From: Micropterix aruncella
Taxonomy: Eukaryota; Arthropoda; Insecta; Lepidoptera; Micropterigidae
DNA: 64,000 nucleotides
Direction: 5' to 3'
Assembly (NCBI GenBank): GCA_944548615.1
Contig: OX155980.1
Span: 37,144,381 to 37,208,380, forward strand
The notes beneath the pieces are model-generated. The model made no database searches, had not been told where the DNA came from, and saw only the letters and a program-made list of their open reading frames with translations. Position numbers and translations under genes: made by a program. Of the stretch, positions 1-10,529 are shown in pieces. Each line of letters begins with the position of its first letter. Within the stretch, counting starts at the first letter, position 1.

Positions 1-1782
1 TATTTATTTAATTTGTGTTCGTGTTTTTTTGGGATATTTGATTCCCATGAAACAGTTAATTCTAAAATAAGGGCCACCTTCCGAGATAGAGAGTAAAGAG
101 TTATATCTGGACGGAATAACAGCGAGAACTTTGTCATGGCGGTAAGTGTACCGTCCTTGATCTAAGGCCACCTTGCAGCCAGCTAGAATGTGTCTAGCTG
201 TGCAAGGGGTATTGCTACAGAGGGGACAAGAACTATCCTCGGCAAAGCTCCAACGAGCGAGGTTACTGGGGTCTGGAAGTGTATGCTGAAAGGCATTCAA
301 ATAAAATTTCAGCATCTCTGGCGTCCAGTCATAGAGCATTACTTTCAGTGCGTTGGAGGCGGAATGCAAAAGTCCGCAATTGTTGTCCAATCATTCTGGC
401 ATTGAAGGCCAATAGCATGAGCCATACTGTTGCTGTCGTTATCTCCCCGCAAAAGAGACTTCTTCAAGTCCAGGTCGCTCGTGGTTGTACTGCCATACCC
501 CAGACCAGTGCCATTCTGGCTGATTCCAGTAAGGAACTTTTTGTGGAAGTCTACGCGGGCTTGTAGATCATTTGAATCACTACGGCCACTTATTACGTGC
601 TTCGATATTGCCGGATTTTTGGAATTGCACAGAATCGAATTTTTGGTTATTCTGGAGTTGGCGTAGAGCAGAGAGGGCAGTTTTAGCGCTAGCCCAAAAT
701 TTTGTTTGGACCTGAAGAGAGTCGAGGGGTTAGCTGGTTTAGCTAAAGACAGCCAGGATTTTAAACTAGCTGTCACCAGCGCATCTAGACGGGACAGTTG
801 GGTTTTGGTAAAATCGTAAATAAGAAAGGGCCATGACAAATGTGACGTTAGATAATTATCATAGATCCAGGCCTTACGAGGGTTATAAATTAGAAAGGCA
901 TCTATTTTTGCCAGGCAACTTTTGAAATGCTCTATAACATGATCGCCTGATACATCTTTTCCCTGATGGGTGATTTTTCTGCCGAGTAATTTGAAATGAT
1001 TGTTTGGGTCTATAAGGGAGATATTAGAGCCCTTATAGACCAATTTGGGGTCGTAGAATGTAAATTTTGTGTCTATGCGGGCGAGTCCAAGGCAAAAACA
1101 TTTAGAGGGCTTCACTTTTATACAGCCTTACCAGTCGCAGAAAAGCTCCACTTTCTGTAATAGCAGAAAGCTGCTTGGGGCTTCTGGGGATGAAAGTTAG
1201 GTCGTCGGCAAAAGCGAGGCACGACGAGGTGTATTGGCCGTCTGTTTTAAAACGGTATCCCCACTTCCTGTCAAACTGGGTCAGGCTTTCCAGCAGTATA
1301 TTAAAAACTATATTAAAAATCGTCGGGGACAGGCAACAGCCCTGAAATAGTCCAATTGAATATGGTATAGAGCGGGTAGTCCATTCTTGCGTTTTAACAT
1401 GGAACGTCAGACAGTTGTAGTAGGAGGCTACAATGTCACGCACGACTGGTGGGAAGTTGTACCAGCGGAGTGCAAAGTGGAGGAGACTATGTCGGATTGA
1501 CCCAAAGGCATTCTCTAGGTCGAGCCAGCATACATTGATTTGGCGATGGCAGCAGCCAGGAGAGAATTGTGCTCGAGGCAGCCTGAGACGCCATACATGA
1601 AGCCTTTTTGAACTGATACTCCAAGGTACTCATTCCGGTGCATGAATTCGCTCATCCTCGTGTGGACTATGCTAAAAAGATTTTGGCCACAGTGTCTGTC
1701 AGAGCAATGGGCCGAGCGTCCTTTGGTCCGGTGCAAACTGGGACCTTCGGAATTAAGATGACTGTCGCTCGGCCAAAATTCT
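1..1782 (-). pseudogene. Broken reverse transcriptase/endonuclease of RLE retrotransposon (3' part)
   Basis: The minus-strand frames give, in coding order, the motif B segment around FQGCCLSPTIFN and the motif C segment LAFADDLT (within 1102-1443), a thumb-like region (345-1115) and the knuckle CPLCSNTPCTARHILAGC (within 4-390). The frames do not join: there are frameshifts near 1100 and 1440, and about 235 bp are missing just before the endonuclease compared with the copy at 28019-28792. It cannot make an intact protein. In families of this type the protein nicks the target and reverse-transcribes the RNA at the nick. Confidence 0.85.
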
Positions 1783-1790
1783 GTGGGACT
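1783..1790. repeat. Target-site duplication of hAT (left)
   Basis: The 8 bases GTGGGACT recur at 4752-4759 on the other side of the hAT. The uninterrupted retrotransposon copy carries the site once (30075-30082, AGTCCCAC on the opposite strand), which confirms the duplication. Confidence 0.95.
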
Positions 1791-4751
1791 CAGGCCCGGA
1801 CTGGCCGTACGGGCAGATCGGGCAAATGCCCGATGGGCCGGAGTCGACGAAAGAGCCGCCGCGCCGCAGGCGCGGTGGTCCTATCGTCGCCATTTTGCCA
1901 TGCATGCGCACGCGCGAACGGTGAGGCAGCGCAGGGCGGCGCGGGGGCGGTGCGGGGCGGCGCGGGCCGGGCTGGAGCCAGTGCATGCAGTGGTGCATCC
2001 AGTGCGATGGGGAGAGGCGAGCTGTATGCACGCAAATCCACGCACGAACGAGACCGCATCGACCGCTTCGAAAAAGCCGAAGGGATGTTTGTTGACAAAT
2101 ATTTTTACTCATTCATCTACTTCTAATGCAGTGGTGGTAACTGAAGAAGCAACTGTCAAATCACCTCCTGAATGTGACAAAGAGTTAATCAGTCAGGAAA
2201 ACCAACTCGAACAACCTCTAGTTGAAGTGGAACTTCAATATGAACAGCATGGGCATGCCCCCCATTATTCTGCAAATGACGCCAATAGGGAACTAGATGA
2301 AAATGTAAATCCTTCATTTAACTATTTTGCACGTCCTGAAAACGATCAGATGGTTTTTTTTTTCAAATTTCATCCCATGCAAGACATTATTGATCCTGTG
2401 TTATAGAAATCTGTAAATCGTAAAGACGGAACCAATCGCAAGTGGCTGACCTACAGCAGTGAACACTGTGCTTTGTTCTGTTCAGTTTGCCTAGCATTTT
2501 CTGCAACTTCTGATACCAGCTCAAGCCCCTTTTTTTCGAGGAATGCAAGATAAGAGACATGTTCACATCAGAGTAGAGGAACACGAAAAAACTGAAACGC
2601 ATCGTGCTTGTGCGGAAGCTTACATTTTGAGGTCCAGTAAAAAAGACGTTCAAAGTTTATTTTTTGTCAATCAAATGTCCTTAGGTACATCGAGCACAAG
2701 AGCGGAAAAGAAGAGAAATTTTACAGAGAATAATTGACATTGTGAAGTTTATTGGGAAACGCTTATCAAGTTATAGATGTGACCAACTAAAAGCAGCATA
2801 TAGTCTCAAGGACATGACTGTAGACCACGGCAACTTTTTTGAGGTAGTGGTTATCCTCAGAAAATATGATATCCATTTGAAAGATCACTTGAAATAGTGC
2901 ACTGACAAAAGTAAAACACTTCATGGTTTGCCAAAAGGGTAAAGTTTTTGTCAAAAACAACTATTAATAAAATTATCCTAGCAGTCGGTGAACTTATATA
3001 TAAGAATATTTGTCTGGAGGTACGAGCAGCTGGTATGTTTTCTTTGCAAGTAGACCAATGCTCAATTATAATACGCTACGTGACAGATGCTCGTGTACAT
3101 GAAAGACTTCTCGCTGTCGTAGAAGTTAATCGTCAACTGGAAAGGATATGTTTTCCTTGATTGATGCAGTTTTAAAGTCTGTAAATGTAGATATAAAAAG
3201 ATGCATCGGTAATTCAACGGATGGGGCAGCAAATATGCAAGGCCAATACAACAGATTTTCTTCATGGCTATCAAAAGAGTCTCCAGGCCAAATTCACGTT
3301 TGGTGCTACACACATGTAGAGAATTTAGTATTAGGAGATACTACTAAGTCGGTTAGTGAAAGTGTATTATTGTTTAGTTTGTTGAATGACATAACAGTAT
3401 TCCTTCGCGAATCGTATCAACGCATGGATGTTTGGGAAAAAACTAAAAGGACGGCAACACGAAAAGACTCTCAACCATTGGCGAAACACGTTGGTGGTCA
3501 AAAGATACAGCCCTCAAGAAAAATTTTGGGTCTTTGTATGTAACATTGATCATAACATTTGCAACAATACAACAAAATGTGCACTTTAAGCCAGAAGTGC
3601 TTGTGAAAGCGAATGCATACTTAGAATCGATGCTCAAATACGAAACGATAATTAGAGCCAAAACGTTTTTAAGAATATTTGAAGAACCTCTCTCGAAATA
3701 CCTTCAAACTGCCGGTTTAGATATATTGAAAGCTCAAAATATGGTTTCACAATCGAGTTCACAACTGAAAAAATAGTCAGAGACTTCGACATAGTTGAAA
3801 CAACAACAAATAATTTTGTGGCATGGGCTAATGAAAGGTTGGATAAAGTTGAAGACTATGGATATAGAAGTTCAATCAAATTTCCCTGAGAAAAGACATA
3901 GAAAAAAGAAATCTATGCCAGGCGAGTTGGTACAGGATGAAAGTGTCCGCGATGCACGCACTTCATATAAAGTAGGAGTTCGTAACATTATTTTTGGTAC
4001 AGTTACTGCGAGCATGGATCGCCAATTTCTTGCAAATAAACAATTATATGCTGATTTTTCTTACCTCGATCCAAAGAGTTTCCCCGAAATAAGAAAAAAT
4101 GGTCTTAAATCTGGTGAACTCGAAGAGTTAAGCAGACACTTGACGAAATTTGATGAAATGAATTGGAAAATTTGACGTTGCATTGGGATAATCTTAAAAA
4201 TTCAGAATTGGAAGATTATAAGATCATTGTAGAAGATAATGATAATGAAGGTACCGTAGAAACGACGTTGGGTAACCAAGATAATGACACTTTCAAAGCA
4301 TGTGAGATACGTAGTGCATGTAAAAATTGTTCGATTTGCTGTTTCAAAATTTTACATAGATTTAATCTATTGAGCACTGCCTATAAGTCTATTGCACTAG
4401 GCTATAAATTTCTCTTTACATTATCATTAAGCCAGGTGGCATGTGAAAGGAGTTTTTCTACCTTAAAAATTATGAAACATCGTATGAGGAGCAGTTTGTC
4501 TCCTCAAAATTTATATTCGTTCATGTTGATGGCGGTAGAACTCTGACGAAATAATAGACAAAGTAGCCGAAAGCAGTGAGCTTCTCCGGAAGTCACTGAC
4601 TTAACTTACATACTTAGATAGATTAGAAACATTTGTCTTTAATAATAATAAAAATAAATAACATCAAAATATATATGTACTTCGTTTTTTTTCTAAGGGG
4701 CCGACCGGCTTCAAAACGCCCGGGCCGATTTTAAGTCCCAGTCCGGCCCTG
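1791..4751 (+). mobile_element. hAT DNA transposon, 2.96 kb, inside the retrotransposon
   Basis: The ends are imperfect inverted repeats: CAGGCCCGGACTGG on the left, and the right end reads CAGGGCCGGACTGG when reversed. It has an 8-bp target duplication (1783-1790 and 4752-4759), as expected of hAT elements. The left subterminal 270 bases are very GC- and CpG-rich; the rest is AT-rich. It carries a decayed transposase reading rightward. The same insertion is present in copy 2, so it predates the 35-kb duplication. Confidence 0.93.
2025..4546 (+). pseudogene. hAT transposase pseudogene (TTF/ZMYM1-like type)
   Basis: Broken frames read in order: an acidic N-terminal part ending in FKFHPMQDI (to 2406), a zinc-finger-like stretch with LFCSVCLAF (about 2460-2500), a catalytic-core stretch with NSTDGAANMQGQ (about 3210-3240) and HVWCYTHVENLVL (about 3295-3330), and the hAT C-terminal dimerisation block SQVACERSFSTLKIM (about 4430-4475). 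Stops and frameshifts separate the blocks. The region expected to hold the first catalytic aspartate is shortened: SLQVDQCSII joins directly where related proteins usually have about ten more residues. The transposase is judged inactive. Confidence 0.85.
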
Positions 4752-4759
4752 GTGGGACT

Positions 4760-5158
4760 ACACCGCTATTCCATATATTTCGGAAGATGGATCCTAAATA
4801 TTGCAGAAGGAAGGGGCATTTTTTGTATACTAAATAGGGAATACCATCGGGACCCGGAGACCCGGTAGAGCCCGACGGCTTCCTCTTTACTTGATTAAGA
4901 ATCCCATCTAGAGATGGAGGTTGAGAAGCAAAAGCTACCGTAGGCAGGTGCGGAGGTGTATTGCCCGGCAGAGGGCTGTAATTATGGAGCCGCATTAGGT
5001 CCTCATACGTGGTCGAAAAGTATTCCGTGGCCATTTCTTCCGGGATTTGGATTTTTCCCATGGCGGCAGACAAAACCTTTTTGCTGTAGTTAAAACGGTT
5101 TTTGTCGAACCGGGCTTCCTCTTTGGATTTGAGAAATGCTGCCTTGCGCTTGTCGTTA
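4760..5158 (-). pseudogene. Reverse transcriptase N-part of the split retrotransposon
   Basis: Read on the minus strand this gives a basic linker, FDKNRFNYSKKVLSAA, then GPDGIPYLVYKKCP, a reverse transcriptase motif, and runs up to the hAT insertion. It continues the broken protein at 1-1782 once the hAT is ignored. Its 5' truncation near 5158 removes the N-terminal zinc finger that is present in the copy at 29106. Confidence 0.85.
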
Positions 5159-5450
5159 TTGTATACGTAAAACAAAATATACAAGTTTTAACATTTATAC
5201 AAAATTCGGGTCGATATTGTCGGAGTGGACTCTAAGCTAAAATTTCTTTGTGCCTTAATTTTGAGGTCTTGTTTGATAAATTTTTTTCTGACAGGAACAC
5301 TCCTATTTTCATTTGTGGTTCCCGTTTCATGCTTGAAGTACCTGGCCGATTGATTTTTATAATTAATTAAATAAAATAGAAAAACGATATAATCTGAAAA
5401 AAATTGTATCCAAAAAAAGTTACGTAAATTCAGGCGAGTGGTATGACAGA

Positions 5451-6442
5451 TAAGGAATGCAATCTCGGTATACCGAGATCTCGAAATACCAAGATCTTGG
5501 ACTAATTTTGCAAGATTAATCTTGCCTGCAAAATCACACGCAATCTCGCAAAATTTACAAGTTTGCGCAGCAGTACATTTCATGACGATTTAGGAGCGCA
5601 CACCGTCACATCCTGGAAATTCCCGGCACTATAAGGGACAGGGCTTCCCGAGAAATGGAACGGAACGCCGCAGGCAGTGCGGAAGTTTTTTTTCTCCAAT
5701 TTGCAATGGTTTTCGAGCTCGTAACGTAATAATTTGATAACGCAGAGTGTTCTGATTGTTTTTATTAGTAAAAAATATAATAGTTTCCTGTCGGAAATTG
5801 GTTTCGTATGCTAAAAATTGGTGTCATCATGTCATCGAACATAGTTTATAATGAGTTTAATAGTTCGCTGGAAGTATGGAAATACTTTTTAACCCCTCAG
5901 GCCCCGATTGGCCGATATCGGCCACAAAACAATTCAGCGTGACGGCCCCGTTTTAATTTTATTTAAATTTAATTTGTTTTATTTTATTATGTTTTATTGT
6001 GTTAATATGTTTCATTTTAATTATGGGTACAGTGGTTTGGCAGTAATTAATGTTTTGGTGAGACAGTGTCGTAATTCAATTTTTTTACAAATTTTTACTA
6101 AAAATTTTTGGGACAACAACTTGTCAATCGGCTGAGGGGCTGAGGCCTGAAGGGTTAAAGGCTGACTGCTGAGTGCAAATTGTGTAAGTCTATTCTTAAA
6201 ACGACGGCACGTTCTCCTAAAGGTTTGCACTTAAATATGTATTCTAAGCAAAAAATTGATACGATGCAAAATAAAAGTATTAGAAAATGTGACTGAATAT
6301 ATATTCAGACCATGTCCATCAGGTCTGAATATATATTCTGAATTCTGCAAGATCTCGCAAAATACTGAGATCTTGCAAGACTGACCTCTTAAATCTTGCA
6401 AATACCGAGATTGAAGATTTTGCTGCAAGATTGCATTCCCTA
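5451..6442. mobile_element. Non-autonomous hAT-like element (copy A)
   Basis: The ends TAAGGAATGCAATCT and (reversed right end) TAGGGAATGCAATCT form inverted repeats, flanked by the 8-bp duplication ATGACAGA at 5443-5450 and 6443-6450. Subterminal regions repeat the theme GAGATCTTGCAAAATACC in both orientations. There is no transposase. The orthologous insertion in gene B is at 16589-17312, so it arrived before the gene duplication. A TTAA MITE sits inside this copy only. Confidence 0.88.
5893..6154. mobile_element. TTAA-flanked MITE (piggyBac-like)
   Basis: This is a 262-bp element with termini CCCCTCAGGCC and (reversed) CCCTTCAGGCC, flanked by TTAA at 5889-5892 and 6155-6158. The empty site with a single TTAA is in the gene B intron at 17041-17044. 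It has no coding capacity. TTAA target duplication and CCC-starting ends are characteristic of piggyBac-type transposition. Confidence 0.93.
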
Positions 6443-6636
6443 ATGACAGACCACTTGCGACCTAAGAAAAATCAAAACTCACCAGAATCGCACATGCCGA
6501 CACAATCACTCACCACGAATACTGCCGGGCGACTCGAGGGCTAGATAGGAGCGCGAGAAATACGTCCCCTCTAACACGTGTAATTAGAATTTTCAAACTC
6601 TCAAAGTGTCTGTCAGACCACACATCGGTACTTAAC

Positions 6637-6917
6637 CCCTGGGTGGCCACACATGGCGATCGGCGTTTTTCGTATTATCCATATTTATTCTATTATCGGC
6701 TCTATTTCTCCCTCCACTGCGGTAAAAGCCTGCCATTGAATAAGCCATTGTTATATATTAGTATGCTTGTACACACCTTCTACAAACTAATTTTCGAGGG
6801 CTTTGAAAACTTTGCGTGGAATGACTGGCTTCCAAAAAATTAAAGGTTGAAAACCTTATTGCGGTACAGCAAGGTGGGCTTATTGCCAAATGGCAATATC
6901 TTACGATCATACCGCCA
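6637..6917. mobile_element. Possible second TTAA-type MITE
   Basis: TTAACCCCTGGGTGG near 6637 faces CCGCCAGGGTTAT near 6913, resembling an inverted-repeat pair with TTAA/TTAT flanks. The right flank is imperfect. In gene B only the left part survives (17508-17660). No coding capacity was seen. Confidence 0.4.
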
Positions 6918-7104
6918 GGGTTATTATTATTAAATGTTTATGTTGACAAGTTGTTACATAGGGTCATTTAGAGGAATTGCATGTTTTTGAAACACACTGT
7001 ACACAGCGAGTAGGACTAGGGGAAACCCGCATTGTGTTATTCAACTCAGCTGGCTATGCCAATTTAGTCACTATGTCGCAGTGGACTGTGCAATATGTAC
7101 GAGG

Positions 7105-7470
7105 GCGGGTCAATAGGTCCTTGACTCTTTGAATGAAAGTCAGGTTTTTGGATAAAAAATATTTTATTTTTCAACAGTCTCCTTTGAGTTCTATACACCT
7201 TGTCTAACGTTTCTCCAATTTTTTTTATCCCTTCCAAATAATAACATTTGTCGAGGTCATCAAAATAGTTTCATCGTTGGAGTCAAATCTCTTTCCGCCG
7301 AGCCATTCTTCAGGTTTGAGAACAAGAAATAGTCATTTGGGGCCAAAACCGGAGAGTAGGGCGGATGAGGGAGCCATTCATAGCCCAATTCATGGATTTT
7401 TGCCATGGAAACTGCACATGTCTGCACCCTTGTATTGTCCTGGTGGAAAAAAAACTATTTTCTTAGCCAA
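7105..7470 (-). pseudogene. mariner transposase C-terminal remnant
   Basis: Minus-strand translation contains IHELGYEWLPHPPYSP and LAPND, followed (toward lower coordinates) by DDLDKCYYLEGIKKI, typical of the mariner transposase C-terminus. The third catalytic aspartate (LAPND) is retained. The N-terminal two thirds are absent and stops are present, so it is dead. The complementary N-terminal half of a similar transposase lies at 23870-24600. Confidence 0.8.
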
Positions 7471-7675
7471 ATGCGGTCTTTTTTTTGTTACAAAATGCTT
7501 ATGGTCGTACAAAATGCTCGTATATTTTAAACTTTTCTTTTATATAGAATAAAGCACTATATGGCCGTTAAATTGGTGGAAACATATAAATGGTTTATGT
7601 TTGTTATATTTTGATTAAGTAAATATGTTTTTTGTACTGTATGTTTCCTGAATAAAATAAAATAAATATAATTTA

Positions 7676-8122
7676 CCATTGCAGTCACGTTTTCTTCCCA
7701 TTTTAAGTCTTCGGTGACTATTATCCCAAGATGCTTTTGTGATTTCACAGCACTAACACAGGTCTTTTCCAGAAAGTACGGCTGCTTAGGGTTCTTTTTA
7801 CCGAGATGAAGAACAACACATTTTTCAGCATTAAGAGTTAGGAGACATTCCGATGTCCAAGCGCTGGTGTCATTCTGTAAGCTGCAGCTACGGAGTAGAG
7901 GATTTGCATATATCTTCGTATCGTCCGCGTAAAGAGTCATGCTTAATGATATACTAGCTCGTAGGTCTGTCAAGTATGGATGAATAACACTGATCCCAAA
8001 ACCGATCCCTGTGGTACACCACTGAGGACATTATATGAGTCCGATAAAGCCGCTTCCACCCTTACTTGAAAGGTGCGATTAGTAAAAAAGTCTGTAATCC
8101 ATCTCAAAACACTTCCTCTTAC
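7676..8122 (-). pseudogene. LINE reverse transcriptase remnant (CR1/RTE/L2-like), main part
   Basis: Minus-strand frames give GVRGSVLRWITDFFTNRTF, SGVPQGSVLG (motif B), LYADDTKIYAN (motif C with YADD) and KHLGIIVTEDLKWEENV. The order and motifs are those of a non-LTR reverse transcriptase, different from the R2-type elements elsewhere in the window. A frame break lies near 7972. It is interrupted by a hAT at 8131-9113 and resumes at 9122-9184. Confidence 0.85.
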
Positions 8123-8130
8123 CCCTAGAT

Positions 8131-9113
8131 CAGCTTTACTCAACCTTTTTTTTTCTTGGGCCAAATACGAGTGAGTGCTACATCAGACGGGCCGCAACAA
8201 CCTATATTACAATAAATCCACAGAAGACGTCAAAAGCCAACTTTTAAACGTAATCATTTATTTAAAACTAATGAGATTGTTGACATTGCCTACTTTTGAC
8301 AATTTTATCTAGATCCGGCTTATAATTGCTACATGCTACTCTCAACACGTCATCAAGGTGTGAATCAGTAAGCCGACATCTGTAGGCATTTTTTGCATAT
8401 TTTATTTTAGAATAAGGCGATTCACAGAGGTAAGTCGATGCAAACAACGTCAACAGCAAGTGTGCACAATTTTTCAAGGTTTCATAATTAACGGGTACTA
8501 ATTTCCAAAATTCTTCATATTCTTTTACTTCTCTTTTCTCTTTAAAAATTGCTTCCAGATTTGTGTCATTTTTAAATTCAATAAATTCATCCAATAATTT
8601 TGCGTTCTCAAATCCAAATGCAGTCAGTTGCGTGATTGTGGCTATTTGTAAGTGCCAGGAATTTTCGACTAGCAAAAAACATTTCTTGATATTTCTTAAA
8701 TCCTGAAATCTACGCTTGAATTCCTTGCTTAAGGAATCTAAGTAATTAGAAATTAATACATAGTTCTCTAGGGAAACATCAATGCCATCTTGTTGAGCCT
8801 TTACTATTGTTGGAAAGTTGTGCAATATTTATTTTGTATTTCTTCTATGTACATGTCCAGTTTATATTCGAAAGCAAATACTGAACTCGTCATCTGAGAA
8901 ATAATTTTATTTTCTCCTTGTAAACCTAGATGAGTTTACCAAGTTTTTCTGTCACATCGCAAAGAAAAGCTAAAATACACCACCAACTGTCATTTTCAAG
9001 TTCACTGTAAACTTTATCATTTTGTTGTAAAAATGAAATAATTTCATGTCGCAAAGAGTAAAACCTTCGGGCCGCAAAGAAAAGGTCGGCGGGCCGCAGG
9101 TTGAGTATGGCTG
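8131..9113 (-). mobile_element. hAT transposon, internally deleted, inside the LINE
   Basis: The ends CAGCTTTACTCAACC and (reversed right end) CAGCCATACTCAACC are inverted repeats. The 8-bp duplication CCCTAGAT lies at 8123-8130 and 9114-9121. Removing the insert rejoins the LINE frame as KHLG-VRGSV. The element has only the C-terminal part of a transposase. A 4-bp indel near 8830 distinguishes it from copy 2. Confidence 0.93.
8268..9060 (-). pseudogene. hAT transposase C-terminal fragment (SCAND3/GTF2IRD2-like)
   Basis: An open frame at 8268-8825 holds the hAT dimerisation region, including STYLCESPYSKIKYAKN and YRCRLTDSHLDDVLRVA. Beyond 8826 homologous coding continues in another frame (FLCDVTEKLGKL near 8940-8970). 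The catalytic core is missing, and the open frame begins at a TTG that is not a real start. It was presumably a derivative mobilised in trans. Confidence 0.82.
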
Positions 9114-9121
9114 CCCTAGAT

Positions 9122-9184
9122 GCTTAAGCTTTAAAAGGAGGCGGTTTATAGGGACTCTGTTGAAGGCCTTCTCGTAATCCAGAT
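9122..9184 (-). pseudogene. LINE reverse transcriptase remnant, short upstream part
   Basis: On the minus strand this encodes YLDYEKAFNRVPINRLLLK, the motif A block with the first catalytic aspartate. It reads in frame into 8122 once the intervening hAT and one CCCTAGAT are removed. The LINE is 5'-truncated here against host intron. Confidence 0.85.
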
Positions 9185-9351
9185 ATACAATAATTGAAAT
9201 GCGAAATATACAATAAATTGAAATGCGTTTTTGTTAATTTTATGAACCTTGCATTGTAGATTAGGCAACCTGACACTAAGCCATTCGTCTACTATGCAAT
9301 ATTCAAGAAGATGAGCAAGAGAATGCATGCTGCTATTTTCTTTTGTTGCAG

Positions 9352-10303
9352 ATTTTCACTCGAGAAAACCTTAGATGTTTGCGCGCAAGGAACTTGCAGT
9401 GTTATAACGCACGACGCGGAGCGCTCCGTGTTATTCGTTACGAAACACAATCAGAATCCGTTGTTCCCAGGCTTCGGCTACAGCGCAATCAACTACGAGA
9501 CGTTTGCGATGGAGACGAATTTGAAACTGCACCAGAAGGCGATACGGGACATGTCATATTCGGGCGAACGTAACTGTTTGCTGACTGCGTCGCTGGATAA
9601 GAGTGCTAAGTTGGTGTCGATGCAGAGCGGTCGTGTCGCAACGATTTTCGAGTGCGACATCCCGCTGTGGTCGTGCACTTGGGACGTCGAGAACGCCGAT
9701 CAGCTGTACGTCGGCGGTCTGGGCGGCGTCGTTTTGCAGTACGACGTGCGACAGCCGCGGATGTGTCTCGCACGCCTGCAGCAATCCGATGTGTCGCCTG
9801 TTGTGTCGCTCGCGTCGACCCCTCATGGGATTCTTTCGTGTCATCTTAACTCGTGCTGGCTACTTGAACCAAACGGGCAAACGTTCCACTCGCAAAGCAT
9901 TCCAATCAAAGGACCTTTCATATCGCTCACATACGATTCAAAATCAGAGAAATTCGTAATATCGAGTCGACCCAGTAAACTATGCCCGTTTTCCCGCCAC
10001 AACGTCTGCCAGTTCAACGCCTACCGAACGACCGTCCAACAAACGTTCTCCGGTTCGACTATACAGACGGTGATGTCCCGATCCTGTCTTCTCAACCTCT
10101 CGGAAGACACTCTCGTGGCGGCACACTCCGAAGCCGACTCAGCCCTCACCCTCTACAGCCTTCACTCGTCCAGCAAAGTACAGAGTCTTCCTAGTCAAGA
10201 TCACATAATCGATACGGCAGCAATCGCTAGCAAAAAAGACACGTTTCTCGCAACTCTCTCCGGAAACAAAGTGCGTTTATACAAAGCCGTTTTGTGTTCT
10301 TAA
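9352..10303 (+). CDS. RFWD3: RFWD3-like E3 ubiquitin ligase, WD40 exon (gene A, unit 1)
   Basis: This is the terminal coding exon, 316 residues plus stop. I start it after the acceptor TTTTGTTGCAG because the frame then matches the phase-2 donor of the RING exon seen at 34482; the ATG at 9311 is intronic. The residues match the RFWD3 C-terminal WD40 region: PGFG at 39-42, LLTASLDKSAKL at 76-87, a WSCTW block at 106-110, GGVVLQYDVRQP just after, and FLATLSGNKVRLYKA near the end. RFWD3 ubiquitinates RPA and RAD51 and acts in interstrand crosslink repair (established for the vertebrate protein); the WD40 region binds substrates. Exon 1 of this copy lies outside the window. It is protein-identical to 44356-45307 and differs at 21 residues from the gene B exons. 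Confidence 0.9.
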
Positions 10304-10324
10304 TTAAGTGAAATCTCCAAAGAA

Positions 10325-10330
10325 AATAAA
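10325..10330 (+). terminator. Polyadenylation signal AATAAA of gene A
   Basis: A canonical AATAAA lies 22 bases after the stop codon of the WD40 exon, followed by a T-rich stretch. The same position in gene B reads AATACATAAA, lacking the perfect hexamer. Confidence 0.55.
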
Positions 10331-10365
10331 TAACTTCATACCTTTTAAAACGTTTCTTTTATTCA

Positions 10366-10503
10366 GTACTAGCTGTTGCCCGCGGCTTCGCTTCGTATAG
10401 TTTCGAATCGAGTTATTAATTGAAGTAGGGTGGCGTTTATTTGCCTTTTTAGCTGCTACCTTTAGATATATGTATATGTAGTGCAAGACAACCCCCTCAG
10501 ATG
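10366..10503. repeat. Insect RTE/SINE-like conserved repeat after gene A
   Basis: The stretch begins TACTAGCTGTTGCCCGCGGC, a sequence style I recognise from dispersed repeats of many insect genomes, and is shared with gene B at 21386-21510. Homology between A and B ends here (about 10503 and 21512), marking the right edge of the gene duplication. Confidence 0.5.
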
Positions 10504-10529
10504 CTTGATACCTATTAGTCTGGGCGGCC

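Larger units (their letters stand above)
1..5158 (-). mobile_element. RLE-type non-LTR retrotransposon, minus strand, split by a hAT
   Basis: Its 3' end lies left of the window; the copy 2 equivalent ends near 34621 with an A/T-rich tail. Read on the minus strand it runs from a CCHC knuckle and endonuclease region (low coordinates) back through reverse transcriptase to a truncated 5' end near 5158. There the sequence switches to host intron that matches about 16300 onward. A hAT element interrupts it at 1791-4751. The reading frame is broken at several points. The element sits inside the intron of an RFWD3-like gene, in antisense orientation. Confidence 0.88.
5159..9351 (+). other. Intron of RFWD3-like gene A (visible right part)
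   Basis: From about 5160 to 6780 this matches the intron of gene B (16300-17660), showing that the two introns are homologous. The intron ends at the acceptor TTTTGTTGCAG before the WD40 exon at 9352. It is filled with transposons listed separately. Non-repeat stretches at 5159-5442, 6451-7104, 7471-7675 and 9185-9351 hold nothing else that I recognise. Exon 1 of this gene copy must lie left of the window. Confidence 0.8.

Noticed and set aside
1783..2406. GC-rich 207-residue frame as a host gene
   Set aside because: It starts in the target duplication of the hAT and runs into transposase sequence.
8268..8825. Intact hAT transposase gene
   Set aside because: The frame begins at a TTG, lacks the catalytic core, and a frame break separates it from upstream homologous sequence.
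9311..9351. ATG at 9311 as start of an independent WD40 gene
   Set aside because: It lies before a good polypyrimidine tract and acceptor. Family homology begins right after the acceptor, and exon phase agrees with the RING exon.
9554..9844. Antisense and alternate-frame ORFs of 60-137 residues over the WD40 exons
   Set aside because: They are shadows of the conserved WD40 coding frame, caused by its low stop density; they match nothing I know.
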